A DNA stretch of 64,000 nucleotides from Larus michahellis (taxonomy: Eukaryota; Chordata; Aves; Charadriiformes; Laridae), in NCBI RefSeq assembly GCF_964199755.1, contig NC_133901.1, positions 23,283,583 to 23,347,582 of the forward strand. Reading direction: 5' to 3'. The notes beneath the pieces were generated by a model. The model was given only the letters and a program-made list of their open reading frames with translations, had not been told where the DNA came from and did not search any database. Each line of letters starts with the position of its first letter. Position 1 is the first letter of the stretch. A program made the position numbers and the translations under genes. This document shows, one piece after another, positions 1-12,700 of the stretch.

Positions 1-730
1 AGACACCCACTCAGTTTCTGGTTCTGTTTTCACATTCAAAATTCAACATTTTAACTTTGATCCATATGAAACAAATAACAGCATAGGAATTCAGTTCTAC
101 TAAACAGCATTTTTCAAATACTGTATCTAAGAGATACTATCTTTCTTTTACCACATCCATTTCCATACTGAAGAAGACATTCAGAAAACTATAAAATCAC
201 ATGCTTATCAAAGATATATTTAGGACCCACTTTCCTTCTTCAGTCCCTATTCAGGTTAAAATTACGGGACTCAGTTGCTCTTTTTTTTCTGCAAAAGGAC
301 TACAAGCAAAAATCAGAATGTTTGATCAGAAAACAATACATCATTTGAGATACTTTCAGAGATGTTAAGAATGCTGCAAGCTGACTACAGCCTTCTATAC
401 AGCCTGAGGAAAACAAACTCATTGTTTTTAATCCTAGCACTGACACATGCTGCATGGACATGGGTTAGTCTCTACCTTCACCACCCTACTCCTGCATAAA
501 AATTATGTACTTACCTCACTGGGTTTTTTTGGAGTTTGTTATCAATAGTAAACACAGTTGAAGTTAACCTGGCTATTTTACATTTTTGCAAAACATGTAA
601 TTCTATAGGTGACAGGATATCAATAGGTATAAAGCCAAACAATTTATTAAGTGTATTATTTTATTAGAGGAATTGCTACGACTGTATAGAAACTGTAATT
701 TTTATGAAGTAATATTTATTCAATACATAC
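1..730 (-). other. COL4A4: COL4A4 intron, left edge
   Basis: AT-rich non-coding sequence downstream (minus strand) of the last COL4A4 exon seen. No Gly-X-Y coding stretch or repeat family recognised. Confidence 0.7.
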
Positions 731-775
731 AGGAACACCGTCTAAACCAGGAAATCCCGGGACTCCAGTTGGGCC
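731..775 (-). CDS. COL4A4: COL4A4 coding exon 5 of those in window (45 nt)
   Basis: On the minus strand the exon lies between an AG ending at 776 and a GTATGT donor starting at 730. It encodes [15 protein letters not shown] (residues 104-118), five perfect Gly-X-Y triplets, phase 0 at both ends. The same stretch follows the GDK end of the previous exon in human alpha4(IV), as I recall it. The gene continues to the left of the window; no further exon is visible in 1-730. Confidence 0.93.
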
Positions 776-3700
776 CTAAAAACAGTTGACATGAAAAAAC
801 AAAGTTGCAGAGATCATTAACTCTTAAAAAGAATGAAAAACAAGAATATGTGATGCTATATAGCGAGAAAAAAGTATCAGTCTTGTTTGAAATATGAATA
901 AAAAACCATAATTGTCAGAAATTATGTGCTTAGCAGGAAACTAGTGCCAACAGCTACCCATGTAGCAGACAGTACAGTACAGGACAAATGTCTAATACTC
1001 ATTCATTCTCCAAAGATTATAAAATGACAGAGAAGGGGGAGTTGCCTATAACTTATAAAATAATTCTGTATGTAATTTCACAACCCTGCTCCTGTTTTGA
1101 TAATACCAGCAGCACAAGTTCTATTTATGGGCCTTACATTTCAGGTGTGTTAGACACTGACATTAGTGATTTCAGTCATCCACTGAGATCAGTGGAATCA
1201 GACCATTAAAACTAATATAAAGTACCAAGAGCCAAGCACGGGATTGTACAGCTATGAAAGATATGGACCTGAACAGCAATTTATAATCCATAAATTAATT
1301 ATGGATTATTTAATTAATATTAATCCATTAATTAATTACTGTTAATAAAATTCTGTTTAGCGTGCAGCACTTTTAAAAGCACTATACTCCTCCTTCCAGC
1401 TCCACATTCCTCCCACAGCCCTCTGAGGTTAAGGAGAATGCCATGCTATGTAACAATTGGAGACTGGGTCTGTTTCATTTTATTTTATATCTTCTGACAG
1501 TTCTAATTTTGCAATCCACAGCAAAAATCCCCTGAAACATTTTTTTCAAAGGAAGCTGTAATTAATTTCAGTGAGAATTTTGTGTGAGCAAGAGTATAGT
1601 TCGGCAAATGCTTTTTGATCATTCAGGTTCTGTTTCACTTGCCAATATTTAACATCACATACTGTATGCACCTAGAAGAGCTGCCTGTGGTGTTTCCTAC
1701 CTTATCACCTTTTTCTCCAGCTGGCCCAGGCTGCCCATTCTCACCTCTCCGTCCTTTTTCCCCTGGCAGACCAGCTGGTCCTGTAGATCCCAAGGACCCA
1801 ATCGGACCCTGAGCTCCCAGCTCACCAGGCCGACCCTGAAAAGAGTCCAAAGAAGTTAATGACTACTGCTGTAAACCTCACAGCAGGCAGCATTTTGGAG
1901 ATGACTGTATAGATAAAACAAGGCTTACAATGTATACATACTTACGATTCTAAACAGTTTGCTGTACAGCCTGCAGATCTGTTCCATGCATTAGATGCTA
2001 TAGGAACATGACCTTTACATTTAACAACTTGCTCAATGTGATAATTTCTTTTCACCTTCATCAGGCCTCCAGCATCACCTCTCTGAGATGCCTGGGATAA
2101 ATTGCAAGTCTTCCTGGCTCTACTAATGTAAGTATCACCTTCTGCAAGCATGAGATTCCACTGAGCATCATATGTTTTTCAGGCTTGACTTGTGAGCTGT
2201 CTACACTTTCACCCTACAAAATCTGCTTATTTACAGGTCTTTATTTCTCTTACTCATCTTTTTTATTCTGTATTGTTATCTTTGTTTAGCTATAACTTGT
2301 TTTGCTTCCCAGCTGAAGAATGTTTTGCTTTCTTTTCAGAATTCATCAATCAATTATACCACATTATTAAAAAAGAGAGCAAAATGGAGCCCCATGCAGC
2401 CCCAAGAAAACCATATGGCTCTTAGACCACTTGAGGGCAGTAAAGGATATTTCAGTGCAACCTCCATTCACAGAAATGACAGACCATACGTTTATTCCTA
2501 TGAATGGACTGAAGGAAAACAAAATGACAGAAATCAAAGGTGATTGTAAGCAGATATGTTAGCTTCATGACTCAAATAATGTTGAAGCAACAGAACTAAA
2601 TTCCTTGCTTCTCAGTGTAAACATTTCACCAGAGTGAATCTGAACAAAATCTTACCTTGTGAATTGCAAGCAGGGACCTAAAACTCTCTTTCTTTTTATT
2701 TATTCTCTATTTATCTCTTAAAATATGTCAATATAATCAGTGTGATTTAACAGTTGGACATGAAGGGAAGGAATGTATGGTGTTCATCATCCAATCAAAT
2801 TAGCCAAGAAACAGAATAATGAGAAGGTAACTCACTACATGCTTGGAACAGAAATATACTATAGGCTTATGCTTTACTGGAAGGAGGACTGGATCACCAC
2901 TGGCCCTGAAGCTATGAACAGGAATTTAGTCCAGAGGCTAGGAAAAGAAGTCCTACACTTGCAAATAAGGACTATGTGAAAAAGTATCCTCCTATAACTC
3001 ATGTTCTGTTTGCCATTACTGGATCCTCTCACTTAAACCTTGATCCTGCTTCCAGTGAAGTCACTGGTAAAAATACCAGGGCAGAATCAGCATGTCTTCA
3101 GCAACAGTTACAATTTTCTTGATACCATAATTTGAGCAGTGTAAAATATTATGCAAATTAAGGTCTACTAGTATTAAAATCTGCTGAGTTTGCATCCTTG
3201 TTAACAATGAATGGACAGTCAGGATTCTGGGTGTTTAATTTGAGTATTTGCTTGCATGAACAATCGCAGCCTGTCTATTGGCAGTGCGTTGCACATCCAC
3301 TGTTGTAAAACTGAATTTATTCATTGAAGTACTCCTAAAGCAGCTATTACATCCTTTAAATACTTGACAAAAAAGACTGGACAACCAGTTTAATTAAAGC
3401 ATAATTTTGAGTATAAGGAAAGTGAAATGAATGAGACTAATACTATAGTAACCGTTTGAACCATTCACTCTACTGGAAGCGGTACGGTTTCTTTAGTACA
3501 CTGAACTAGCTGTTACCATGCAAAATGCAACATTCATCAGCAAGAAAAAAAAAGGCACAAGATTTTTCTCACCACTGCTCTAATGCCTTTGTCTCAACAA
3601 TGCATTTTGTTGACAAGTTTCTGCAGCAATTCAAATATTTTTAATTCATAGTGTATATGCTCTGCATTCAAGAGTTGAAAGAGAAAATTTTCAAATCATG

Positions 3701-6700
3701 TTATATCCTTTGGACAGCTGAAGAAACATGATTTTGATAGTACTCAGAAAAAACCTGAGACACTGTGTTAATTCTGTGGTAATTATCTATCATAATTAAC
3801 CAATAAACACTTCCAGGACATGTAGTCCTTTAGGCTCATAAAATGTCTTCCTTAGTTGCTACACTGTGAATTTAATTGACTCCACGGTTTATGTCTTCAG
3901 TAGGAGGTAGTGATGTCATAAATCGGAGTCACTGAATCCAGAATTCACAATAGGTTTGACAGCTGATACAACTTTAGCATGCCATGTGAAGCTGGTGGAT
4001 TGTCTCTCTTTCTTTCAGCTCAAAGACTGATAATGACTGGGCGCTTTGTTAAGACAAAACTGATACCATGTCATAACATCTATTATCACATCTATTATTT
4101 GTGCCCATCCAATGTGACTACCACAGCATTACAGTCTCAGGACAGCTGTACAAATAAAGAGGATGAAGGTAGTCATGCTCATGTGGAAATGACAAATTAA
4201 CTCAGTTAAAACGAACAGAATATTATGCCTGCTCTGCCATCTGATGCCAATAAATTCCTTTAGGATTTCAATGCCTTGTTAATTGTCTAGGTCAGGAACT
4301 ACCCATGCCAAGACTATGGTCTGTTATTTTAGCATATCCTGGGCTTGACCTGCAGTAAGAAAATGACTTTTGACAAAACAAGACTATATTATTTTTAATT
4401 AAGTATGCTTCCTTAAGACTCAGACTGCAAATACTTCAGAATCATGCAGCAAAGCATTTAATACTGTTTGGAAAAGGCAGTGGCCAAGGTTATTCGGAAT
4501 TACTCTTTTTGGTTGCCTGATACACTGAAGAGCACCTGATTTTTAGTGCCCTGAGCACCTAATTGTCTGAAAGCACAATGTTTTAAAGGAGTCTTAATTG
4601 GGAATCAAAAAACTGGTTCATGCTATTAAGAGTGAATTGCGTCCTGCTTCTCGTTATCAATAAAGTCAAAAGAAGTCCAATTATTGCCTTCAATTAGGAC
4701 AGTACCCCATGTTACAGGCTATGTGGATGTACCAGTGATATGTGAAATGCATCTATCTTCTGTTCACATGAACAAAAATGAAAATGCCCAGCAACTCCAC
4801 AGAATCAGACTGTAGGCAAAAAATATTGTGCCCTTTTTCATTCTGCACTAGACTCTGGGTTGTAACCAGTCTTCCTCATTTTATCAGCAGCAGGACAGAG
4901 AAAGGGAGGAAAGTAGAGCAGTTTGGGGGGGTAACAGAGGAGTGCACATGAAGGCATTTGTTTTCTTTTGTAATTTTCTTAGTGAGGTGGGAGCATCTGC
5001 CCCTACTCTAAGCTCCACCCATGTCCTCTCCCCTTTTGAAAGAGCAGGTCCATTACACAGCAAAGCCACAACTTCCAGGGCTTGTAGGGGTGTCCATTCT
5101 GGGAAGTTTCCACTCCTTCACTGTAACTGTGTAGGATTGGGACCAAAACCATTTTCACTGTAAGTCAAAGCTCCAGAATAAACCTAAATATTAACTATAT
5201 CAAGATGAGATAAATCTGAGAAAGCACACAACTTGGCATTAAATCCACTCTCTTGTCCTTAATAGAGCAATTTTTTTTCTGTGACTGTGGGTTAAACAGT
5301 GAGTCAGACTAGCATATGGCATGTACTTTATTCTCAGTTTGTTCAGAAATAGCAGATCGCATAATGACTTTCCAGTATTAGATAGCTTTTTTTTGCAGTC
5401 AGGTTTTGAGCCAATTACATTCAATAGTAACGTTTAGTGTTTGACTTTTCTTAGTATGTGGATATTGCTGCAAGCTATTGGAAAATTCTGTGCTCTTTTA
5501 ACATATTTTTCAATGATCCAATATGCTAGAGGAACATAGGACCTGATAATGCAGCTTAGTATTCACAGCGATACTTCACTGAAGCACAACAAATCACAGT
5601 GAAGTGCTGAAAACATTTTTCACACTGTAGTCTGTTTTGTGTTTTAACCCTGTGCAACCATGAAAAGAGAAAGTATCCAATAAGCCAGTGGGTGTCACTA
5701 CTGTGTTAAACAAACACTGAACAAGAGAGAATTTGGCACTGAAACTCGAAGAAACACTGTTAATAGTTCAAAGCAGAGAAATGAAAATTGAGCATTTTAG
5801 ACCACAAATAATTAACATCAGATTAGCTAATGAAATAAAATTAACTTTTGCTTTGATTCATTTTATTGAAAAAGTCACTGATTGGCAATTTTTGCTTGAT
5901 TCAAATCTATGAAAAAGAATGATTTTGTAGAGTTTTGCCTTGCCTGATGTGGAAAAGCTTGCTAACCTGCAGCAACTGGCAAAAACTTCTTTTTAGTATG
6001 ATGTGACAGGGGAACCAAAAGTATTAAGGAAAGAAAGATGCTTGAGAACAAAAGGAGGGATAATTTAACAAGATCAAAACTTTCAAAAAATTTGGAAACA
6101 CGTCTAATATGAAAAATGTTTATTTACAGATGCTGTAGCTGGACATTGTATATGAAGAACAGCCTCGAAGAGACCTTACAGTGAGGAGAATGGAGTGATC
6201 CTGTTCCTAGTCCACATTCTGGTAAGCAGGCTCCCTACCATTTAAAATCCTAACTTTTGGAGACAGAGGACTGTCTACTGCTCTGCCCAGTTATAAAAAA
6301 ATGTGTGGTCTGTTTCAGATGTAGATTTAGGGGTCTCATTTCTTTAGGTCTGTTTTTCCATGGTTCTCAGTGACTGTAAGTGAAATGCAACAGAAATATT
6401 ACAGAAATGTATAACTGGTCTCGGGAATCTTCTATTTTAAAACTGTATCATAGCTAACATACTGGGAAAAATGATCAACACGTATGAGGCAAATAGTGGG
6501 AGAGATCTGGGTTCCCGCAGATGCTAGTGTGTGTACATCTCTGATGGTGGATTCAACTAAGCACATGTATTTGAGATCAAGTAGATGGATTTTACATATT
6601 CATTTCCCAAGTGTGCAGCTTGAAAATTCAAATACAAGTGCTGGATATTCCATGTGAATGACAGACTACCATTGCATACTGGCACGTGAAAAAATGTGAT

Positions 6701-9700
6701 TTAATAAATGTCTTTTACTCCCCAAACCAGACAGAATTTGCAGTTTCCCAGTTAGTGAATCTTAAATATGTTTACATTGTGCTGTAAATGGGACTCAGTT
6801 AACCCACAGAATCTACTAGGGAGATGTGACAACCCACAACATCTGTTAGGGAGATCTGTTACAAGAGAAGTGATGCCAGGAGACAGACCTACTGTTGAGT
6901 TAAATTTCACCATTCTTACCCCACTGGCCTGAAGTATATATCAGTTGACTTTCTAACTTACCTGTGACAACCAACTGACTTAGTATCTCTTGTGAACGCT
7001 TACTCGTTACGCCTCATATGCCAGAAAATGTGAGACCTCCCTCTAAAATTTCTGTTTGCTAGGTTTTCTCCTACACTAGTATGAAAATAGGCCACTTCAA
7101 TCTGCAAAAGAACGAACATTGGTCTTGCTGAGTTATATTTATTACTTTGCTCCAGGCATTTCACATGATCTCATAGAAGCTAGATCAGGTTGGGTCATGA
7201 ATAGACGCTTGCTTTCTAAATCCACTTAATTCTATAAACAAAGCCAAAGGAATTGAATGGGATCAAACCCTGGGGTCGGCACAGGACAGGTTTACAATCA
7301 GTCAGTGCTAACTGCAAACATTTTTTTAATCTAAATTCAGTTAGAGCAGCCAGCATTTTTGGAGGCCTCTGATACAATACTGCAAGAGTTATCAAGGAAA
7401 GTACCTTCCAAGTTAGAGAAAGAGGGGGAAATGGAGGAAAGGTTTCACTGTTGGTTTGACATATCAGGAGAAAATTAAAATCACAAACTTCATCGGGGGA
7501 CCAAAGAGGAAGCAGGAGGTGGAAAAAAAAAATCTAAAACAATGAGGTTGCTGTTTGCCTCTAATTAAAAACATTGAATGCTACTGCCCCCTGGAAGACC
7601 ATACATCTTGACTGGGAAAGAATAAAAGGAGAAAGTCTCAGCTGTTCTGGGCTGGCACCAAGGATCATGCAGAACCACTTACTGGCCTATATAGTTTAAC
7701 TATTGACTTTCTCCTCTTATTTATCTGTTCTACAGTTCTTAAATGAATATGTATAGTAGCATACAGTATGCGTAGAGATTTAATAGCACGGTTTAATGGT
7801 GTCCTATGGAAGAAAGAGTCCTTTTGAGTTGTGACATGAGATCAAGAGATAAATAGTATAATGTAAAATTAATTCCAACAAGGCTGTAATGACAATTAAA
7901 CAGAAGTAGAACTTTCATTGCGATGTGGACAACTGTAATGATATCAGAATGGGATATACTACTAGCAATAGTGACCAGAATGTTTTTCAGACAGTGATTT
8001 CTTGCTAATGAATAGTAGTGCAAAACTGTTTATAGCATAAAGTTATCTAAGGTAACAAAAACAGGTACACAAGCTCTTCTAAAACCCAATATAGCAACCA
8101 GTGCATAAGTATAGTGGTTTTATATTAATATTAAACAAAAGTTCAGATATTTGTTTCCACTTTTCTCCCAACTTGCCCAATTTCAATGCATTCAGGTATG
8201 GCCGTGGCAGTTTCCTTTTCTTACTCCCATGGTCATCTTTTCTCTAGCTAAAACCTCGATTATCTTGTTCATTTACAATGAAGGCTTTCTACGTTGACAT
8301 CTAAAAGATTTTCAAATGGGCAACTAGAGGGCAAAGTCTTAATTCCCATTGCATTCACAGTCAGCTGCACAGTTTTCTTACGCTGTCCTGGTAACCACAG
8401 CTTTAATTAATCATATTTAAACCGTATTAAAAAAATGTGTAGAAAGAAAGGTCATTATGCCAAAAACAGTAGGGCAAGATTTGAGGTCCTACTTTCCTAT
8501 GAAAACTTCAGAGTATACCACACTCCTGATCGCCATTCTACTTAACTCATAAACCTAAACATATTTAGGAGTTTAATTTTAGGTGTCTATTCTCTTATTA
8601 TCCTGGGTTTTTTACTATTTTAGTGGAGAGATGTTAAGGGTAAGGGCTGCAGTTATGTCATACGCAGCTTATAATGTTTTTAGTTTTATAAAATGTGAAC
8701 ACGATTTACTTGTCACTGGTAATTACAAATAAACAAAGCTGATTTATATCAGCTCTAAAACTTTTGTTCTACCTTAATTTTAGTAGAAATCTGTCTCATG
8801 GATTGACTATAGGTCATCTCCAAACATAGAAATAACTTGTTTGTTCACTTTACTAGCTAAATTTCCAGTGGGCAATGCTTCCATTGAAAGTCTAAAAAGG
8901 AAAGTAACATTCCAAAATCTGTAAAATGGCATGTCATCAAATACCCACCAAAGTGTTTTATATGTCGACAAAAATCTGTCTGATAACAAAGTGAAACCCT
9001 TATTAGATGGGCACACCTTAAATTTGAAACTATACAACTGCTATTTTATCAGCAGATAGGTATTCTGACTTCTCTAAAAATCTGCTTTTCATTAGTATGT
9101 GGAGAAGGATGTAGGGAAGTGACCATTAGCAATGTGCAAAACAAACTGCTTAGGTTCGTATCCAGATGTTAAATCATCACTTTTAAGTGGGACATATGAC
9201 ATCTATCTAGCACAAAGTCTACATTATGATACGAGTGTTATTCCTATGGATAATAATTCCTATGCATTCCACCAGGTGTATTACAAAGAATGTATTTTGC
9301 TAAATAGCTTCTCCCCCAGTGCACTTTTTAGGGGAGATAAAAGTTAACAGCAACTTTCCATTGAAATTGTAACTCTATTTGGGAGTATTCAGCCAACAAC
9401 AAAGATTCAGAATAACATGTGAATGGTCATGTTCCAGCTAGTCTAATGAAGGATTTGGTTGCAGTTCTTGGAAGAGTTTGAATAACATGTTTAATCAATT
9501 CATAATAGTTCTGACCTTGTGTGTTTCTAACATAGATGATACCTTTGTAGTACAATAATGAGACAATCTGCCCTTGCTCCCCTGTAAATCTTAGATTACC
9601 ATGTTCAATGAAAGATCATGAAGGGAATCCCCTACATCTGACTCCCTGTCTGTGGTAAAAAAGATTAAAAAATAAAAAGTAAAAATAAAAAATAGGTGGA

Positions 9701-12700
9701 CTGGCCTACATATATCAATGTAACTCAATACATATACTGATTTAGCTCGGCCAGACGCTGTCTTTCTCATTCAGCCTATGCAAAAGCCCCTGATACTGCA
9801 GTTGGTTTAACAGAGCTGAATAAAGACTTGTTAACTTTGAGGGCTGCTATAAGGTTGGCTTTCCAGCTGGTCTGGATGAGATTATTGTTCTATTGCCTTT
9901 TGCCAGCACGTACATGAATTTTCTAGAATCACTTTCAGCAAATGTTTGCTGAGGGGGCCAGGTCATCCTTAATTTTGACAGCTAGGCTATGCAAAGTAGT
10001 GAAAAGGGAAAAAATATGGTGCAAGGCAACCAAATTCATATTGTTGCCCTTATATCAGCTTCTTTACAGAGAAGGACTATTTAATAAACTGTACAGTTCT
10101 GAAATTTTAGGCTTGCGTACTGTACAATGCCAGAGGCTTTCAATTATTATTTCTTGCACTTTAAAGACAGGATTAAGGAAAACACAAAAATTTGAGGAAC
10201 CAGCCTGGGAGCAGGATTCAGACAGAAAAGTAGATAAAGCAGATGTTTTGCATTCTAGGAAGCTAACAATAAGATAAACAAATCTTTTATTTTGTAATGG
10301 GTAGTCTCCACAAAAGCTAGGAAAGCAATGTTAGTGTGTCAGAGTGTAAAGGCGAACACAGCGAAGTTTAGAAATCAACAGGATTGTAGGATGAAAAAAA
10401 AAAGTAATCCTATAGAAAATAATTCAGCACCATACATTAGTATAGAAAACATTTGCAACAATCTATCTGAAGTGGTGTTTAGTTAAGCCATATTTCATTT
10501 AGGGTCTGAAAAGTACTTCTTGCATATTGATTAATAAAAATGATTGCTTGCAATATAAATTCATATTACATTGGAGAGACTTTATCCATCTGTGTGCATA
10601 TGTATTTCAGAGCTGTTTCAGAAAACGGTACAATTCTCAGACTTACATTTGCATAATGACAATAAATTTATTTTGAAATGTTTATTACACTTTTATTTGT
10701 CACTTAGGTCCAAATCCTTGGAAGTACTTAGAAAACTAATTGCAAATGTTCATAGTTCAGTTTACCTGTGGTGGGGAGGACAGCTTAGGAAAGAGCCATA
10801 ACAACTGCAGTGAGTATTTACTATTGACTGATTACGGGCATGTAATTCAGAACTTCCAAGCTACTGAGAGAGAACCAGAATCAGGGAAATTTCCTGTAGT
10901 TTCAAAGTCAGTTGTTTTTAAATGGCACTTCAGATGAGGTTTTTGGTATCCAAAACAGTCTATTCAGAGAGACGCTGCAATGCTGCTAGTCAAAATACTT
11001 TTCCTGGGATGCCCTTTTGTTAACACAATGTTACAGAGATAGACGCATCCTAGGCCTCTATTATGAAAATCCTATGGCATGGGGGACTTTCGTATAGACA
11101 TAATCCTGGAGGATTAGGATAGGATCCAAGGACACCAGGGCAGTGATCATGACACAGCAAAGCATGCAGCTAACTGCAGAAGCACAGGAAGGAAAAGGTG
11201 CATCTTGCTTTTGTGGAGACTCAGGTTGTACACAAACAAATGAGGCATGCAGCTCTTCTAAAAACTGCTCCACCGTGTTCAAGCTTTCTAACCCTAAACT
11301 TTAACATTAGTACTTTGAAAGAAAATCATTTCCATCACTAACTGACAATTTTCAGTTGTACACTAATCTGAGCATGTAGCTAAATAAGTACTTTCCTCAT
11401 ATAACGTTTAAATTGTTTGCTATCACTATATAGAGATGTATTTTGAGAAAAAACAGCCAAGATAAACTAGCCCTCACTGGACTATATTTAAATTAACAAA
11501 TGGCAACACTCATAGTTATTAATTTTAGTGTATAATATGAAAATGCCTTTGCTTCATTCGATGTTTTATAATTATTTATATAAGGCAGGGACAATTCAGA
11601 TTTTATTTTTTTTTTCTTAGTGCATTAAGCTAGTAAATTAAAGTCTGGAAGCTTTTCAGAATCACCTAACCCAAATAAGAAACACCTAAGATCTCACAAA
11701 ACTGGTAAATGGCAGAGACATTCTCTTTTAACCAACCCAGAAGAATATGAGCATAGATTTCTAAACTTAATATACATATATATATATATATTAAGAATGA
11801 CCTTTATCTAACTACTAGACTGATCTCAAAGAATTCTTAACACAAAAAAGGCATCATGATTATTACAAACCTAATTTGCCAGCAAACCTGTTTACACTCT
11901 TAACTTCCTTCAATGATGGCTGTACTTCATACCAGTGAGAGAATTATGCTAGTTTGCTATATTAAGAATTGTTTATGTCTGAATATTGATTTATTGAACA
12001 TTGATTTCTTGATTTATGTCAAGCATATTAATTTTAAAGAACAGCAATGTGCACAAAATGACCAGTATTTACAACACTAATTATCATTAGTTCTAATCAT
12101 CACTTACTCTTGATCCTTTTTCTGGAAAGCACCGGCAAACTGAACAATCCTGTCCCCCACAAGGGTCAATATATGCATATCCTCCCTAAAAAATAAAAGT
12201 TTATGGATTTATTAATATGGAACAGACAACAATCATTTCATCAAATATTATCAACTGGACGTTTTGTCCAATTAGGTGATTTTTAAGGCAAAAGATCTGG
12301 CTACCCTTGCATGCCCACAGGGCAATTTCTTGGTGATGAAGAAACTTGGCATAGCATAAACATCAGAATACAAACACCAATACTACATTTGAAACCCTCC
12401 TAACGTTTTGGACCTCTCAGCAGCATAAACATACTGGCAAAGCAGAGACAATAAGCAAAACCTTGTTACTGTTGCAGCACAAGGTGAAAGACATTACGTG
12501 CAAGTTATGTTTAGTAACGCTAAGTATTACAGCTAAATACAACTGAGGAAATAGGCTGCATCTAGAAATATTTTAACATAGTCAGAATTAATTTGTAATA
12601 ATGTGGAATTTTTATCCCATCACAATTAGGTTAGGAGATTGTTCAACTACGATTAAATGATAAAAGGCAAAACAGGCTGAAGAGCAACAAGCCCACTCAG

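Larger units (their letters stand above)
1836..12107 (-). other. COL4A4: Large COL4A4 intron (10.3 kb)
   Basis: Separates the 7S exon from the first collagenous exon. AT-rich throughout. Short open frames (for example 3979-4200 and 9942-10277) show no family resemblance. Holds a 30-bp tandem duplication at 6801-6860, an A-rich tract at 9659-9695 and a TA microsatellite at 11770-11792. No CR1 copy recognised. Confidence 0.75.

Noticed and set aside
1615..1812. Plus-strand proline-rich frame over the COL4A4 exon
   Set aside because: Complement of the Gly-X-Y exon. Collagen exons give Pro/Gly-rich shadow frames on the other strand; the same holds at 39074-39385, 47210-47416, 56582-56830 and 61687-61935.
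9942..10277. 111-codon plus-strand open frame in the large COL4A4 intron
   Set aside because: No recognisable domain, poor codon character, no splice or promoter context. Expected by chance in 10 kb.
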